Positions 36,176 through 51,527 of a DNA stretch of 64,000 nucleotides are shown here, in pieces. This DNA is from Patiria miniata. Its lineage: Eukaryota > Echinodermata > Asteroidea > Valvatida > Asterinidae. A program made the position numbers and the translations under genes. Each line of letters opens with the position of its first letter. Position 1 is the first letter of the stretch. Location of the stretch: NCBI RefSeq assembly GCF_015706575.1, contig NW_024037067.1, positions 4,030,884 to 4,094,883 on the forward strand, given 5' to 3'. Below the pieces are notes generated by a model. That model was not told the DNA's origin and made no database searches. It worked only from the letters and a program-made list of their open reading frames with translations.

Positions 36176-39100
36176 TCACCCTCTGCATTTGTACCTGTAC
36201 AGATCAGTTAAACCACATACAATTCCCAGAATATACTGAATAAAGAAAAGAACAAAATGGGTGGGTACAACTTTCTGTCCTATCTCCTTAAGCAAGTCCT
36301 CAACACTGCCTCCTTTCATTAAGCCAGATTGTTGACTCAAAGCGGACAAGCCCAGAATATCAAACAGCTCACTTCCCAGCACTTTCTACCCCTCCCCAGA
36401 TAGCTTACTTAAGGCCCTGGAAATGGACCACAATGTCGTTGACGAGTATGCACACACCCAGATGCTAAGTCAAAAGTGCAAGACCTTCGAATGACACTGT
36501 GAACACCCAAAATGATTGAAATCCTGAGGTTTGGGGCAAATTGCCTCAAATGTGTAGATGGGTGAAATGTCCAAAATCAGCACAAACTTGTTATGAAGCA
36601 CTGATATACTAAAAAGTTAATTAGACTTTTAGACTTACGCCTAGAAGAAAAGATTTCAGACATTAGGGGGCTGGGGGCTTACTGGCAAATGTATGTAAAA
36701 AGGTAGACACTAATCCAAACTTAAAATCTGTGAGATCCCACCACTCCTAACTACAAACATGACGTGTACATGCAAATTGCAAGAGACTGTATGACATTTC
36801 AAATAGCCAATGTCAGTGTTTATGCAGGTCTCTTGATCCCCAAGAAATTACTTTGACACAGTCTAGACACAAACACAGCCAAAGTGTAATCACTAATCTC
36901 CAGGTTATCAAAACTGACAGCATGGCAGTTACACAACCATAAACTTTACAGTGCTTTTTGTGTTGATGCCTAAGTGAAGGAAGCAACACCATTTTTAATC
37001 ACCCAGCTGTCCATAACCATCAGCAAGCTCCTCAAATCAATTACAACCGATTACATTTCCAAAACCTGATTTCCTAATTAATTTACAGCAAAAGATCATT
37101 TTCGCACATTATGTAAAATGACAACCATGGAAATCCTTTAATCAATCAAAACATACATATCTTAATCCATCATACTTTTTATGACGCAGACAAAAAACTA
37201 CAGACCGGTGTATTCTCCTAGGTATAAGCCTACTGCCGAAGGAACTTGAGATTTTAAGAAGGCACCTTGGAAGAAACCGATACTCCAAGGAATAAATTGG
37301 GGGAGGTGTTACACGTTAGCTGCATATCTGATCAAGTGCAGTTCTGGTGATGCATATCCTGCAATTTGTTTTTCCTGTCACTCTTGAGATGTGTGAAGCA
37401 TGCCAACAATCACCCCCATACTCCCCCCCCCCCCCCCCCCACTTCCCCCTTCACTTGACACGAAGTACTCATCTCCGGGATTAAGTTATTAATACCGAGC
37501 CGCCTGCGGCCTAGATTTTGTTATTTATCACACGCAGGGAAATCTATACATATTTCTCGTATCAGTTCTGCGTAATTTGACCTTAATAGCGAGACCGGTG
37601 TGAAATAAGAGTCTTACGCAAGGGATGCTACCCCTTCACCTGGAGCAAAATTGGAGGGTTACTAATGGACGAGAGGTTCACTTGTAAAGTGGACACACTT
37701 TGAAACTAGTGTGTCCGCGAGATACATATCTGGGATGACATTTAAGAGCACTGAAGAAAAAAGTTCCTCTCAAGGGGGGGGGGGGGTGATTTAACTGGGT
37801 GGGGTATAGCTCAGTTAAAAGACATGTTTAGGAACTACATGTAGGCCTACCCCCAGTAACGCCTTACAATGTTCACAAATAAATTGAATAAAATAACCTC
37901 AGTATAGAATTATTATTCTATCAACAATATTGCTCCATTTAGCAATCCCAGACACGGTGTAACTTTGTGTGGACACACTTATTGATGGGGAGTGATACTT
38001 CAATAGACAACATGGAACAATAAAGCCAATGTCTTCAGTGCCACTTCAGTAATGGCTTCTAATGATGGTCACCGGATTAATCCACACCAATTCACCCAGC
38101 ATCCCTCCTCACAAAATGATCACCTCTTTCAGCTTCAAGACCTGAGCACACAAGATAACTTTCTCACAACAGCATTTCCAGCCTCACAGCCATCTCCATC
38201 ACCAAGCCCAAGTGTCCTCTCTAGGTCATGCACAGAATCCAGACTGAGAAAACAAGTCCCTCAGAAAAGTGCTCAATAAGCAGGGTCCCTGCACTATTTC
38301 TCTTTCTGGAGAGGAAATCCTCAACTTCTTCTACACTCCACAATGACCTGGCTCAGGAATTTTAAGACTAACCCACTTCAGAGTTTCTAGGCAGCTTGCT
38401 TAATTCAATGACAACAAGGATGTGGAGACTGCTGAATCTAACTCTAACAGACTCCAACAACTGAGGCACGAAATTTTCCACTTTGTTTTAAACAGAATCC
38501 CACAACATTTGATGAAAGTTTCATGTTGTTGAATTTCACAGTGTCAGGGTGAAATAACAACTCTACAACTCTCCCAGATTCTTAAAATTTGCCACTATGT
38601 TCTGAATGATTCCCCCAGGACTTAGGGAGGTACAACCCAGCCACTTCTGCATGTATTTTCCTGGGACCCGATGACAAAGAATGAACAAGTTACAAAGAAT
38701 TTGCCATTGGGTTCTACACAGTGGACGACTTGAGTCAAGATGGTTCCTAGACAAAATGCCTTGGGAGTTAGGAGTCAGGGTTAACCATATCCCTGGGAAA
38801 GGTCTTACTAAGTACTATTACCTGATGACATTGCATCTTAATTCATGTCTAGGGAACACCTGCATCCCACTTTCCTCCCCATATCTCTATCAACAGCACC
38901 ATATTGCTCACCAAGGACTTTAAACAGAACCAGAAGTTGCAGAACCTGAAGTTCATGTATGCCTAATGTGCAACATGCTGAGATGAAAACTGAGCCATGC
39001 AATGCTAATGCATTTTATAAAATGCACTCATTCTTCATATTTTTAGCAAAAAAGTTTTAGCCGTGGAAATCATCCCAAACAGGTTCCTCTGAAGTGATGA

Positions 39101-42100
39101 CTTTAATGTTAATCTCAAGGCTAAATAGACAACATATGTCACAATTTTCAAGTTACATCATATTGATGATAAAAATGGCTTTTCAAGCAAGATGTTTCAG
39201 TGTAATTCTGAAATGTCTTACCTTGGTCATGAAAAGCATGGAAACATTTTGAAAATGTTCAAAGACACACACAAATGTGTGAAGAGCCAAAACATTGTCA
39301 AAAAGTACAACTAGAGAAGTTACAAACTCAATAGAGCTAGGGTCAATGTGCAAGTGATTGCCACAAAAAGGAAAGAAGCATTTTTCATCGAGACGGCCTG
39401 ATCCAAGCACTTTTGAACTTCCCTGTTGCTCTAATCCTGGCCAGATTCCACTCCAACTGCCCACAGCCTCCCCAGGGACAGCCTGCCAAAACATAGCCAA
39501 GGTTCCCTCCTCTGTCATCAAGCCACTCTTGACAAAACACCAAAGCTAATCCATCAGAAAGATGGAGCTACCACATAAAAAGAGGGACAAATGCTGGCCA
39601 CCAGTCTAAATGGCTTTGCAAAGTTAGGGACTTTACAAACTGAGATGTGATTTTGAAGGTTTGGGAAAAACTACAAGTCATCAAAAATTTTGAGAGGAAC
39701 TGTAGTGTAAATCATGACAAGGCTGAGAAAATTCATTACTGCAAACTCTTGACCCCAAACTCTATAAAGTAAAAAATAGCCACATGGGACAGTATACTTC
39801 ATGCCAAACCCCCCAAAAGTCATCCAGATAACAGAAGTACATGCACAAAAATCACACTTACAGTCTACAAATTGCCTCTAAAAATAAAAACTTTTCAAGG
39901 CTAAAATGAAATTTTGTGGGGACCATTGTTTAACATTGTAACAAATTGTACCAAACTGTAAGAAGTACTGGAACACATTGTAATACAAAGACCTAAAAAT
40001 CAATAAATTATTTTTTAAAAAATTGTAAAACTAAAGCATGGCAAAAATGAGCAACCAGGTCTCATTTCTTGAGGGAAGAAATGCTCTACAGAAATAAATT
40101 GAACTCATGAGTGTCATCTTAACTGGGTCAGGAAGTGATGAACTCTGAACAGGATATGAATGATCTTTACATTCTCCATTTAGCATTACGCGTGAGTGAA
40201 TGAAACAGTGCAGGGCGACCTCTCTGTCTCTGCTGTCCATCAACTACTTTGTACTGCCGTACCGGTACCGCCAGCAGTAGCACTGTAGCACTAGCAGGTC
40301 TTGACAAAAACAATTGCCAAATGCCACCAAAATATCTCTTTTTTAACACAAATGATTCACCCTAGTCTGAACTTTAATGAATAGAAAGTAAGTAATTTAT
40401 TGTAATGAGTGCCGATCTTTTTTTATGAAATGCAGTTGTAATCATTTCAATAAAATTATATCGTCACTCACCTCATGATTCTCACGAAGGGGAATACGGG
40501 TTGTTTATACTTTAAATTTTCCTAGCGACTCGGAAAAAATATTGATGATTTTATTAATAACCAGCTACCTTTCAATGAAACCTAATTTTCTTTTAAAAAC
40601 TTTCAAAAAATAATGATCGCTTTCTTGATATTTTATGTCGACTGAAACTTTAAACTTGATCCAAGATTTTTTATTTATCAGAATAATAAACCATTAGGCG
40701 TGAACGAGGACATTCAAAGTGTTGCCATAGTTTTTTTTTTTCGAAGTTGAACTTTGTGAATGTCTGGGCGCAACGGGCTAATTTGAGCTTAACTTGGTGA
40801 CAAAAATATCCAGAAATACGGTCTGAACCTTCACTCTAAACACCAAGACAGAAATATCGTCTTCAATATGCGTCAAGACAGGAAAGTGTCTTCTTCTATT
40901 CACCTCGGGGAGACAGAATGGCATTTTGAGAGGTAGGCCTATGTTTCCAATTACGGCGCGGATTTTCCTCGATCCGTCCATCCGTCCAGGCTCCAGGCCT
41001 TGTGTTTTGTGTCTTTGCCTTGGGCCTCGTCTTACTCATTTCCCAGAAACGAACGCACCACTGTAATTGAGGATTTCATCGCGAACAAGGAGACACGTTG
41101 TCATTAATACACACATCTCGTTGGTTTAAGGCTGAGTCTAAGTATAACTTAAGGCCGTGCATTTCTTTGTTTGTTTTGAAGGTTTTGTGTCAAGTTTTGG
41201 GACTGGGTGAATTTTGGACTTCGTTTTGTTGTACATGTTAGGCCGATACTTTCACGTCTTACCTCTTAATGGATACCCATTATGATACTGCATTACTCTT
41301 TCTGTATAATCGCCATAAAATTGGCAAACAAAAAAATCTGTTGAGACGAATATTTTTTTGAATTTTAAGCAAGTGTACGGTTTCGCATTTTTGATGGTGA
41401 CAATTTCCATAAAGCATTAGGCCTAGTAACACTGCAGAACACCACAGTAGCGCACGATGTGTCACAAACACACGGTGAACAAAGACACGCAGACTCACTG
41501 ACGTTACGCGTTAAAATAACATCAATCACCCGTATTTTCCCACATGGTTTTTATTTATTGTTTGCAAAACACACTGAGAACTATGTACAAAAACCATTAT
41601 ATCAGCATACAATTTAACCAAACGTCAGCTTAATTTCCATTCCAAATCTTAACGCGAGCTAGCACCCCGGCGGCGTGTACGGCCACACACAATGGTAGAT
41701 TTCAATCATGTTACTCCTTGTTCAGACTACGGCGAGTAACAAGCCCGTGTAGGTTTTGGGACTTCGCCCGGGTATAGCAGAAATGCCCCGGGCTACCTCA
41801 ATGAGCTTCGTGACGACCACAACTTCGGCAAGGTTTTTTTTTGTGTTGCTTAGAAAAACCCCTCTGAATGCTTCTCCAACCTCACGCCTGAGGTCTAGAT
41901 TGGCCCGGTTACTAGAATGTCATTGACATTCCTTGGTCGAACTTTTCGAGCAGTTCCAATCATGCTTCGCATTGAACGAAGAATGAAGAACCAGATAAGA
42001 TGTTCCTTATAAAAGTAAAAAGCGGGGTTTTTTTGGCGGAAGTTAATATCGGGATGAAACCGAAACGGATACAGCAACAACACTTGAGGCCATACAGCAA

Positions 42101-45100
42101 CAGCACTGGGATGTTCTGAAAGATAAACACCCGCCAGGAAAAGTGGATATGTTCCTCACTGTAGCTTCAAGATTTCGAAAGTTTGCTGTATTTTCTAATC
42201 AAGCAAATTTTTTTTTAAGTTACCAAAGCAAAAGAAGCAAATTGCTCAAACTGTGCCTAAACGCTAACTCACCATAACTCATCTGCTATCTATTGTCACA
42301 CAGGTGTATAGGCCCTATAGGCCTATCCCACAACCCCTACGGAAATTGACCGAACCGCAGACTCACTTGCTCGTAATTTCGATGAAAATTGATTTTAAAT
42401 TGGAAAAGGGCCCTACCGCTTTTGCGCCCGCTCACGGCATGTCAGTCAACACCATCTAACATCTTGACGCACGGGGGAAAAGAACTAAAATGTATGCACT
42501 CCAAACCATGCTTGGAATATGGAGCCGGAGGTAAATTAATGTTAACGGCAGAAATTTGGAAATAAATCAGTAATGAAGTTTTGCGACGAAAAAGTTTGCA
42601 AGTTAAAGTTGACTGTCGATCACCTTGTCAATTACATTATATAAGGAGACTTTGGAAATGTCCTGTGTATACGAAGTTTGGACGCCATTTACCTGAAGAA
42701 AAGTGTACTTGTAATTAATGATGGTCGAAGTGGCTTCGAGCGCTCACAGACTGTTTCACCTGTGCCAATATTATAGCACCGCATTCTTGAGATTCAGTTG
42801 TGACGGGCAATCACTTATTACCAGGGTGTGAATATTATTCCTGCAATCAAAGTTGACAGAGATGATAATTTACGATATGCCGCTGTGAATCTTGGGGTAT
42901 AAGGTGTTATGTTTTGCGCCGCACTTTGAAGTCAAAGTCAAAGTAAGGTTTATTTCTATAAGGTAGAAAAATATCAATTCAATGACAAAATCACTTAGAT
43001 CAACAACAGGGAAGTCAAAAGTAACTTCCGTTGAGACTTCGTACGCCGATCGCCTGCCGCGCTCCCTAATAATATTCACAACACATATTGCGCCTACGCC
43101 ATCTTATAAGCCTGAGGCTAGCACCTTATTAAACTCTGCATTATTATGCATGCATGTTGAATGAATAGTGTGCGCCTAATTATTGCAATGCATGCACCCT
43201 ACAATAAATGGCACAGGCCTGTACCAATAGGTACGACTGCCTACATACTGGCCTAGGATATGGAAACAAAATATCTTCTGCATTAACATTTTGAACGCTA
43301 TAAACAAAACCAATATGGCGATATAGCTTGAAGGCGCCGAATGATATTCCTCTGCCCCCTTCGGTAAACTCATTCATAAGTTCCCCTTGTCCTTCCTCAG
43401 GTACGAAGTTTTCTACTTCCAGCACCTGCAGCTGGATCTCATCACTCAGCGCCTATGATATGAAACGCTTCCGCTCAGCAGAAGACCTTGGAAACTGCTT
43501 TATTTCATTACAGGTAGGGGATGTTTGCCAATCTAGCCATAATTATTTTAGAATCATGATATTGCCGTGACATTTTTATACTCATGCACGTTTAGTAGAG
43601 TGCTTAGGACTGCATCCGGCAGGTGCACTTTTAGTACATGAACATCCACAGGATCCACAGTATCCACACTCTTAAAAACTGGCTTGAAGCCAGTTTGATA
43701 ATAATAATAGCTATAGGTGTCGGGAAGTAAATAGCCTGCACCTTAACTTTGTTACTCTGTAAAACCACACGGTTAAATATCCTCCTTTGCTGTACTTTTT
43801 CTGAAACCAAACCAAGTGTCTGGAACGCTAGACGCTGCATGTACTCGCGCCAAGACAAAGAGAACGGTCTTGAAAAAAACCCCTATAACCTGCTTAGTCC
43901 TTGTACACGCTAAAATTACTCAACAAAGGTGAAAGAACCACGCAAATGATCGTTGACGGAGACAGCGTTTCATCGCTTGATGGTCTGGTTCTTGCATGCG
44001 ATGTCACGGTGGAAACGTGTCATCACCGGATGTGTTGTGCCGCAAGACACCTCGGTCCTCAAGGCTTCCTACGGCAAGGACTCCGCTAAAACACAGCAAC
44101 ACCCGACTAAGGGAGGACACGGCAATTGAGGTTACCTTTTGTTCTTGGGACAAAATTTGTGGTTCTCAAGAGACATTCCCACAGATGGGCCTGAAGTGGA
44201 TGTGGCTTCTTACAAGATTATTTCTGGCATCCAGAGATGAGTTGCAACAATTTGTTTGCTAATGGGAATGTGCTGCACAAATTTTCGAGAGGGTTGCCTT
44301 AAATTTAGACTACACATGAATACGAGATATTTTGAAAAGAGAAGACATCTCAATTTGTTGAGGCCTGATGAGTGCATGACGCTTGGAGCATCTGCTTCTA
44401 ACAAAAATGAATCATTATAATACTTCAAGCCTCATTCTTGTTCAAATCAAATAAAACGAAATCAGCGACTTTCTTATGACACACTAAACTTTAAACATCC
44501 AACGTAAAATTGTTCTTGTATGATTGACATGGAAATAATATTCACGAAAGCATAGGGCTATCAAGGATAGTCGGAAGAAACGATGGCAGTTTAGTGAATC
44601 ACCGATGAAAAAAAGAATATGAAATTTGAAAAAAAACAAAACATTTTGGTAGACAAACTTTGAAGGTTGCGGTGAGTCATCGGGAAAATCGTGCATGAAA
44701 ACATCAGTTTTTCAAAAAATGGACTGATGGAGCACCTTTCAGAAAGACCGGTGGCATATTTTCCCCAGAGAAATGTGGACGTTTACTGCTTTCGGAAACA
44801 GAGGGGCCAAGAATCACGGAATCGCAGCAAACTGTCCGTGGCAGACAAGACAGACGTGTGCCGGCCAAAGCAAGCTGGAGCCCCCGTGGATTCGCGTAAA
44901 CGTCGCCGCCTATCAACTCACGAATCGGTCACTAAAAAATTATCGTCTGGGTCTAACACGGTCATCGCCGCAGTTCAGAAGTTAATTCGGTCATAGATGG
45001 GGGTCGCGCATGTTTCATTTCAAGCCGCCAAAAAATGATGACCAACATCTTGAGATAATTTCAAACATGCGACATCGAAGTGAAACAGCGGGCCCAATGG

Positions 45101-45652
45101 GGCAACAGCATCCTCCAGGTCGGGGGCCTTTTATCCGTTTGGTCGGAGATCACAGACGTTTTCTTGGTTATTTGCGGCAATACACATTACATTATTTGTG
45201 GTGCATCCGGATCAAGTAAAATTTATGGGGGCACGTGCCGTCGTGCCCCCTCCCGCCGTGCCTATACCTATACGTCAGTGAACTTAAAATGAACTAAGAA
45301 GATGGTAGCAAGAAAACGACACAACTGCAGGATTTAAGTATGACTGAGCATCAGCTGAGAAACGCGAAGTGATATGTTCAATTTGCAAGAAATATTCAAG
45401 AGCCCGATTTCGCTTAACGTGTACCAGAGATACTCCGTTGACAATCGACCGATAACGTTCGCGTAAAGCAAAAGAACCCATTTAAATGTAATCAAATGCA
45501 TTTTGTAGAAAGTGTTGATAGGCCTGCATCCCATAGGCATAATCTGATACTCTCGATGATTTGAAGTAGCTAAACTTACGGATAAGATTAGGTAGCATTG
45601 TAGCGAATTGTGAACATGCCCCAATACATCAGCGCATGCGTGTTAAATGACC

Positions 45653-46114
45653 TACAGGGTGAGTAAAAAAAAAGGAAACCCAAAATACTAGGACCGTTTT
45701 TGTAATGAAGTTCTGCATGTAGCACTTTCAAAAATCCATAGGATATGAAACCCCAATTAATAAGCTTTCTTTTAGTGCATGGATCATTCAAATCACTTAT
45801 GTACTTTTCAAGTTACGGAATTTTAAAACACAAACACCGTTTTAAAGTTCTGTCCACGTATCACAAAAAAGGTAAGTGTTCTTTCAGCAAAACGAAAACA
45901 ATTCACGTACATCCCTAGAACTTTAAAACTGTGGTTGTGTTCAAAATCCCGTAACTTGAAAAGCACATGAGTGATTTGAATGATTCCTGTACTAAAAGAT
46001 ATTAATTGGGCTTTCATATCCTAGATTTTGCAAGTGCTACATGCAGAACTTAATTCAAAAAATGGTCCTGCCATTTGGGTTTCCTCTTTTCTTTTCTTTT
46101 TTACTCACCCAGTA
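45653..46114. mobile_element. Long-TIR palindromic MITE with TA target site (Tc1/mariner-like)
   Basis: A 458-bp element (45655-46112) flanked by TA dinucleotides. The left end reads CAGGGTGAGTAAAAAAAAAG; the right end, inverted, reads CTGGGTGAGTAAAAAAG. The two halves are near-complementary for roughly 200 bp each: AAGTTCTGCATGTAGCAC near 45710 pairs with GTGCTACATGCAGAACTT near 46035, and CTTTTCAAGTTACGG near 45806 with CCGTAACTTGAAAAG near 45948. A loop of about 70 bp remains. TA duplication and absence of any transposase frame fit a non-autonomous Tc1/mariner-type element. Arms differ by several percent, so it is not very young. Intron 1 of netrin. Confidence 0.8.
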
Positions 46115-49100
46115 TAATGCAAAATTACGTCATTAGATCGTGCCCGTTAGACTTTGACTGTTATTAGACAGTATTTATTCCCGCACCTGCATGATGCTTT
46201 TCAAACTGAGTCATATAAAACCTATCTCCGGAAAGTTGGAGTGATGGAGCACTAGCCCGGAGCTATGCTCCGTTTTTTATAACAAGTCGTCCCCCGTTAC
46301 AGCCCTGAGGAAGCTGCCAAAACTAACGGTCCGCCCTGGTATAAAACAAAATTGCATCGGCTTGGATAAAAGCTATACCTGTACTGACATACACGCGGTC
46401 CCTGTAGCTACCTCAGATAATGGGCGGGCTAATAAAGCTTATTACTGGCCGATTAAATCCGAATCTTGGGAGAAATTGACCGCATTTGACCCGTATATAG
46501 GTATTATTTTCTCTATCAGAGGTTGCTGGCCTACCTATAGCCTATTGGCGAGGTCCACAGATTCTCCCTCGACTGCTCCGGACCTTTCTAGACCCAATCA
46601 CCCCAACGCCAACCCTTGGGACAATTTCATTGAAACTCTCTTTTGCCCTTTTCCCCCTAATTCTATCTGTGAACTTTGCGTTTTGGCATCAACTAATCCC
46701 ATCTTTGCCCTTGTCAGAAACAGTTACACCAGCCTCGCAGTGGCTGGCTACGATACTCGTCGCGAACAAGTGAATAATGTCCGGGCAATAATTGAAATAT
46801 CAACCACAATTCACCGCCCATAATTGAATCTGATCAGGAATGCAATTTCCGTCGGTCAGTGATACAAATTGCCTTTTCTCGGTCCATTTGCGACAGATGA
46901 GCAGCAGTTTGGCGAACTTTTAAGTTATTGTGAAACGTACAAAGGGACAATTCCAGCAGTATGGCGTGTTTGCATTCGGGGTATTCAGTGTGATTTGCAT
47001 TATAACTTTGTGCAAATACATATTTATAAAGGTGTGAGACTCAAGCAAGCGCTCAAGCAAGCGCTCAAATAAGGCTAAAAAGTCACACACGCTGCATTCT
47101 ATCTATGGGAAAGCATATTCAGCAGAATATAGTTCAAAATACAGTCACACATACCAAATTTGAGTCATAACGTCAGTTGGTGTCCTTGCTATTTCATTTG
47201 ATAAATAAGGGAATTCCGATTAACCTAAACTTGACATTCAGTAAGTTAACAGGAACTTTGGTAGACCTATAATGTATCGCCTAATTTACTGGTATTACAC
47301 CATTGTGCTGACAAGATTAGCGTGTTGCCAAACGGTAAGATGCACTTTCCGTTGCACAACACGTGATGTTGCCGTTAATTAAATAACCTTTACTGATTGA
47401 AACAAGCGAACACGTGTTTTCAAGTGTAAGGCCATGCTCCACATTGTACCAGACTGAAGTGCCAACTTTTTGATACCCACTTGATGATTGCATGAATAAC
47501 CACCGTTTCCGAGCGCCATCTTAATTAGCCTGCTCTTCCTTCCGTCTGTCCTGATATCTAGATCGTTTCTCCGAGAATTTGTACTGGTGATGTACAAATT
47601 TGACAACTTCAATTACCCCGAGCAGCTGTAATGTAAAGCAGGCAGTGCACAACATGACAAGGAATGGGGTCGATAAATTCAGTTGCCTAAATAAGTGGGA
47701 AATGAGAACCAATCTGCGGAAATGGGAGGATAGTCACACAGTAAATCTGTCAGTTGTGAGTGAGGGTTCCAATGCCCCCAGTTTGCCTGTACTTTATCAC
47801 CGCTGGTATATTTTTAAGGTTCACTTTTAAACAGAACATAATACACCCCACAATTGGCCTGCTCTATATTTTGTGACCAAAACCTGGCTTACAAACCACA
47901 GATCTTGTGGTTATCGCGCCCAGACACGGACCCCACGTCAAAATCTCATTTCTAATTCTGTAACCAAATACAGATGTATACGCGGCTCTCAAAGGAGATG
48001 CGTGAAACTTTCCATGCATGGAAACTGACAAATAGCCTGCATTGGCGTCGTTTCTCTTTTTAGTTACATTTCAACGTGATTTACGTGCACGTGTATGCTG
48101 TGAGTGATTGATTGTTCTTGACTCATCTGTTTAAAAATTGCTCATGCAAACTCTAAACGTCTTCAAAATACTGACTGGTTTGCTTAGCTCTTGTGAGCTG
48201 TCACGAAATCTCGTATCTACTGAAACAACTCGAATAAGCCTTTTACTATAGATTCAATTCAGTCTTTCTTGGCCCGGACTTCAAATAACGTTGTCTTTCC
48301 TGATCTGAAGTTCCACCTTTTGCCATATGCCTCCTAGTCAAATCTGAAACATATTTTTTTTTCTTAAGAAAACAATTCCAGATAGTGTGACATTATATTT
48401 TATGAATTTCTTCTGGACGCCTGACTTTATTCCCAAAACGGTGAAATACTTGTCACTTTTGATTTACATCAAGCGTATTCAGTTCAAATCCCGGGAAAAT
48501 AATAAGTTTTGACAAGTCGAGATAAGATCTGGCCGAAGGAAAGCTCAACGGTACTAATCCGTGTTTTCAAGGGGGAAACAAATCAAAAGTATCTTTCCAA
48601 AGAAAATCCTGCCTTTTCCCAGGACTCCGAGAAATGGATTTTAATCCCGAGCTGGCAGGGGCCGAGGTACCCTTTTCATTTCGCCCTACGCTCGAAGCAT
48701 CTTGACGCATTAGAAAACGACACCAATTTCCTGAGTGGAACACTCTCACAATGCATTATAACCGAACACTCGGCATTACATTTCTCGCTAGCAATCATCT
48801 CTGTTTTTTCGTATAGCTCGCTGATATACATCAGCCTTAAGCGCAAAGACCTAACCTATGAATCAACCTGGATATCGGCCTCGTCTAGACTTTGCCAAGT
48901 CTCTGTTGGTCACGGTTTCCGTATTCCACAAAAAGGTCAGACATTATTTTGTTGTTTTTCTCGCAAACTGTTCTCAATCTCAGGCCTCCTTGTCTTTTTT
49001 TTTTTAAATACAAAATGTACTCGTTCTCATCAATTACAACACATGAATTGTTTTACCACACTGTCATATCACTGCGCGTGCTTTCTATTGTCACATCAGC

Positions 49101-51527
49101 AGGCATTGTTTTAATGAAATCCCATTATGTCTGTATCGACACGGTACAAAGTACACGGAGCCTGGGATTTCCCTTTAAACCCCCGGTGGAATATCTGCTC
49201 ACCTCTGATAGATCGGGCCGCCATCCCCACCCAATTTGAGCACGGAACTCGGCAGCACTCATACTAATTGACCACGGAACTTAACGGTGCACCCCTGCAC
49301 CTGTGTCGGGCTGGGGATTGGGCATTAGAACGCGCCCTATCAAGTCATAAGAGTGAATTGCCAATGAGGGTAAAAACTTTTTTTTTTCTGCTAGTCGAAT
49401 GCCTTTGAAAAACAAACTGTCGAATTAAAACCTGAAAAAAAGTCTATCTCCACTAATTTTAGTCCCAGATTTAAAATTTCAATAAGAAAGTTAAAATCTT
49501 CAGCAAAAGGTTCATCCTGAGTTATTCTTCTCCAAAACTTTAACTGATAAAACATTCAGTAATTAAGACAAGTGTTGAAACTACAAAAACGTTCAGTGAA
49601 ACAAACATGATGTCATTCGCTAACCTTTTGGCCAGCACTGTACGCTCTGAAAAGTATTTCTTTTGGCTGACCTTCTTTTAAAAAAACACACAACTTAACC
49701 TGCAAAACTGCAACTTAACCAATGCAGGCTGTAGCTAATTAGCTCTGAACGACCTACAATTATTTCAAATGCTACAAAGCACGTATTTCTCATGATTAGT
49801 TTCCACACATCATACAGGAATAAATGTTAAACAGTTCTATTCTCCAAATTAATGAGTCGAGAATCAATCTCATTCATTTTAATTGTCTAATACTGCTGAA
49901 ATGATGCTTACATTTTCAGTGACTTGATCATAATAATTTATGCTATAATATAGTGATAGAATTGAGGACGATAAACTAATAAAAAAAAATAATATAAACA
50001 AAACCCAGTAAGATAAAAATGAATTGACTGGACAAGAGGACCCGACAGCAAAGAATAAGTCTGACTACCGGGGGAAAGGAAGAGGCACCCGTGGGTGGGG
50101 AAAGCTTGAGCCAAAGGGTCACAAAGGAAAGCCAGGCTTACATGGCTTAGCCCAGATCTTTCCTGAGTGTCCCTTGATGAGAAGAGATAAGACAGTCAGA
50201 AGGAATACGCTGCCAGGTTGTAGAATCAAAGACTGACCTGCATACAAACAGTGCGACGGACTCACAGACATTGTGATCTGCATAGATACAAGTTAGCACG
50301 GTGGACAACCGTAACAAAGGGATATGGATTAAAGTCGGTTTCAAAGAAAGCAAGTTGTTTGATCATGGAAGAACCAATAGATGTTGGAATATGAGATGGA
50401 CGAGGGGAAAGACTTTTTTTTTTTTTTTACTGTGGATGACGTAAACGATTGAGAAAAAACAGGATCTTTCAGTCTTTTAAAAATGTCAAAATTTACTCTC
50501 AGCCGAGAGCAACTAAAAAGTGGGTCAATATAACTGTTTTTGTTATTCAAGATTGTTGACTAGAAAATAAGAACTCTAGAAGCTAGAACTATCGCCGTGT
50601 GTATAGAGAAAGCAGTTGTAATTTTGACTAAAATTCTGATGAGTGCCGGACTAAATACCTTAAAACTGCAGAGCTTCTAGCTCTATTTTTAAAGCATGAT
50701 CTTGGCATCAAAGGGCATTGTACGCAAAGTAGCTGCCCGTTGACAAGAAAAGTACAGGACATACTCGTTATGTCGCCAGACAACATGGTAGTAGTTTTTG
50801 ACAATCTAATTAGGGCACAATTACAGAGCGGATCTGGTCGCCATTAGTTGCGTGTCCTCGGTGTGTTTTTAGCTTCAGGACAGGGACACGGGCGATAGGC
50901 ACAACGGCTATCAATTTATAAACATTTCATAGTAGGTATATAGTTAAATTATGTGATATAAGACCCAGAGTGAATACAGAAATAGCTGGTGCTAATTTGT
51001 TTCTGTTAATTTTGATGCAGGTTGATTTTACCAATTTGCAGGTTGAAAGCAGTGTTTACGTCTTAGTGTGTGCCTTGCTTTTGATTCCGAACAGCATAAC
51101 ACAGTGGACTTCTTTAATATATCTCTGGAAAAGTTTAGCCCAATACATCCCAAATCTGTATTCTGTCTAGTTTGCGGTTCGATCTGCCAGTCAATACCCC
51201 CTGAATACTCACAGAGGGTGGAGGAGTGGGACGATTGTACAGTGATTGTCAATGGCAACATTTTCTTCGTCCAGATGAACCAGGAATGACAAATGCATAT
51301 TGGGGCATCCAGAAATTAAGTTGGCTTGACTTTAATTTTAGACGAAAGATGACGAGTCGTATTTAAGCTGATATGAAACCGTTTCTTTTGATGGTAGTTA
51401 ACTTGTTTCGTGTTTGCGTAACGCAGTGATTCTAAATAGTATTATTACGGTTACGAGTTGGTTGAAACTGCAAGTAAATAAAGGAGATGTTGGCTTTAAA
51501 CTGGACAGAAAGTTCTGAGATACTTAC

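Noticed and set aside
42920-42990. LINE 3' tail (AATAAACCTTACTTTGACTT on the minus strand)
   Set aside because: Too short, with no reverse-transcriptase frame nearby; kept only as a remark under intron 1.
46300-46345. Hammerhead ribozyme core (CTGAGGA, also CTGATGAG at 1137 and 44373)
   Set aside because: None has the required GAAA at the right place with a pairing helix II.
46362-46823. 153-residue plus-strand frame next to the TA-flanked MITE
   Set aside because: No family resemblance that I can see; this length is not surprising by chance over 64 kb.
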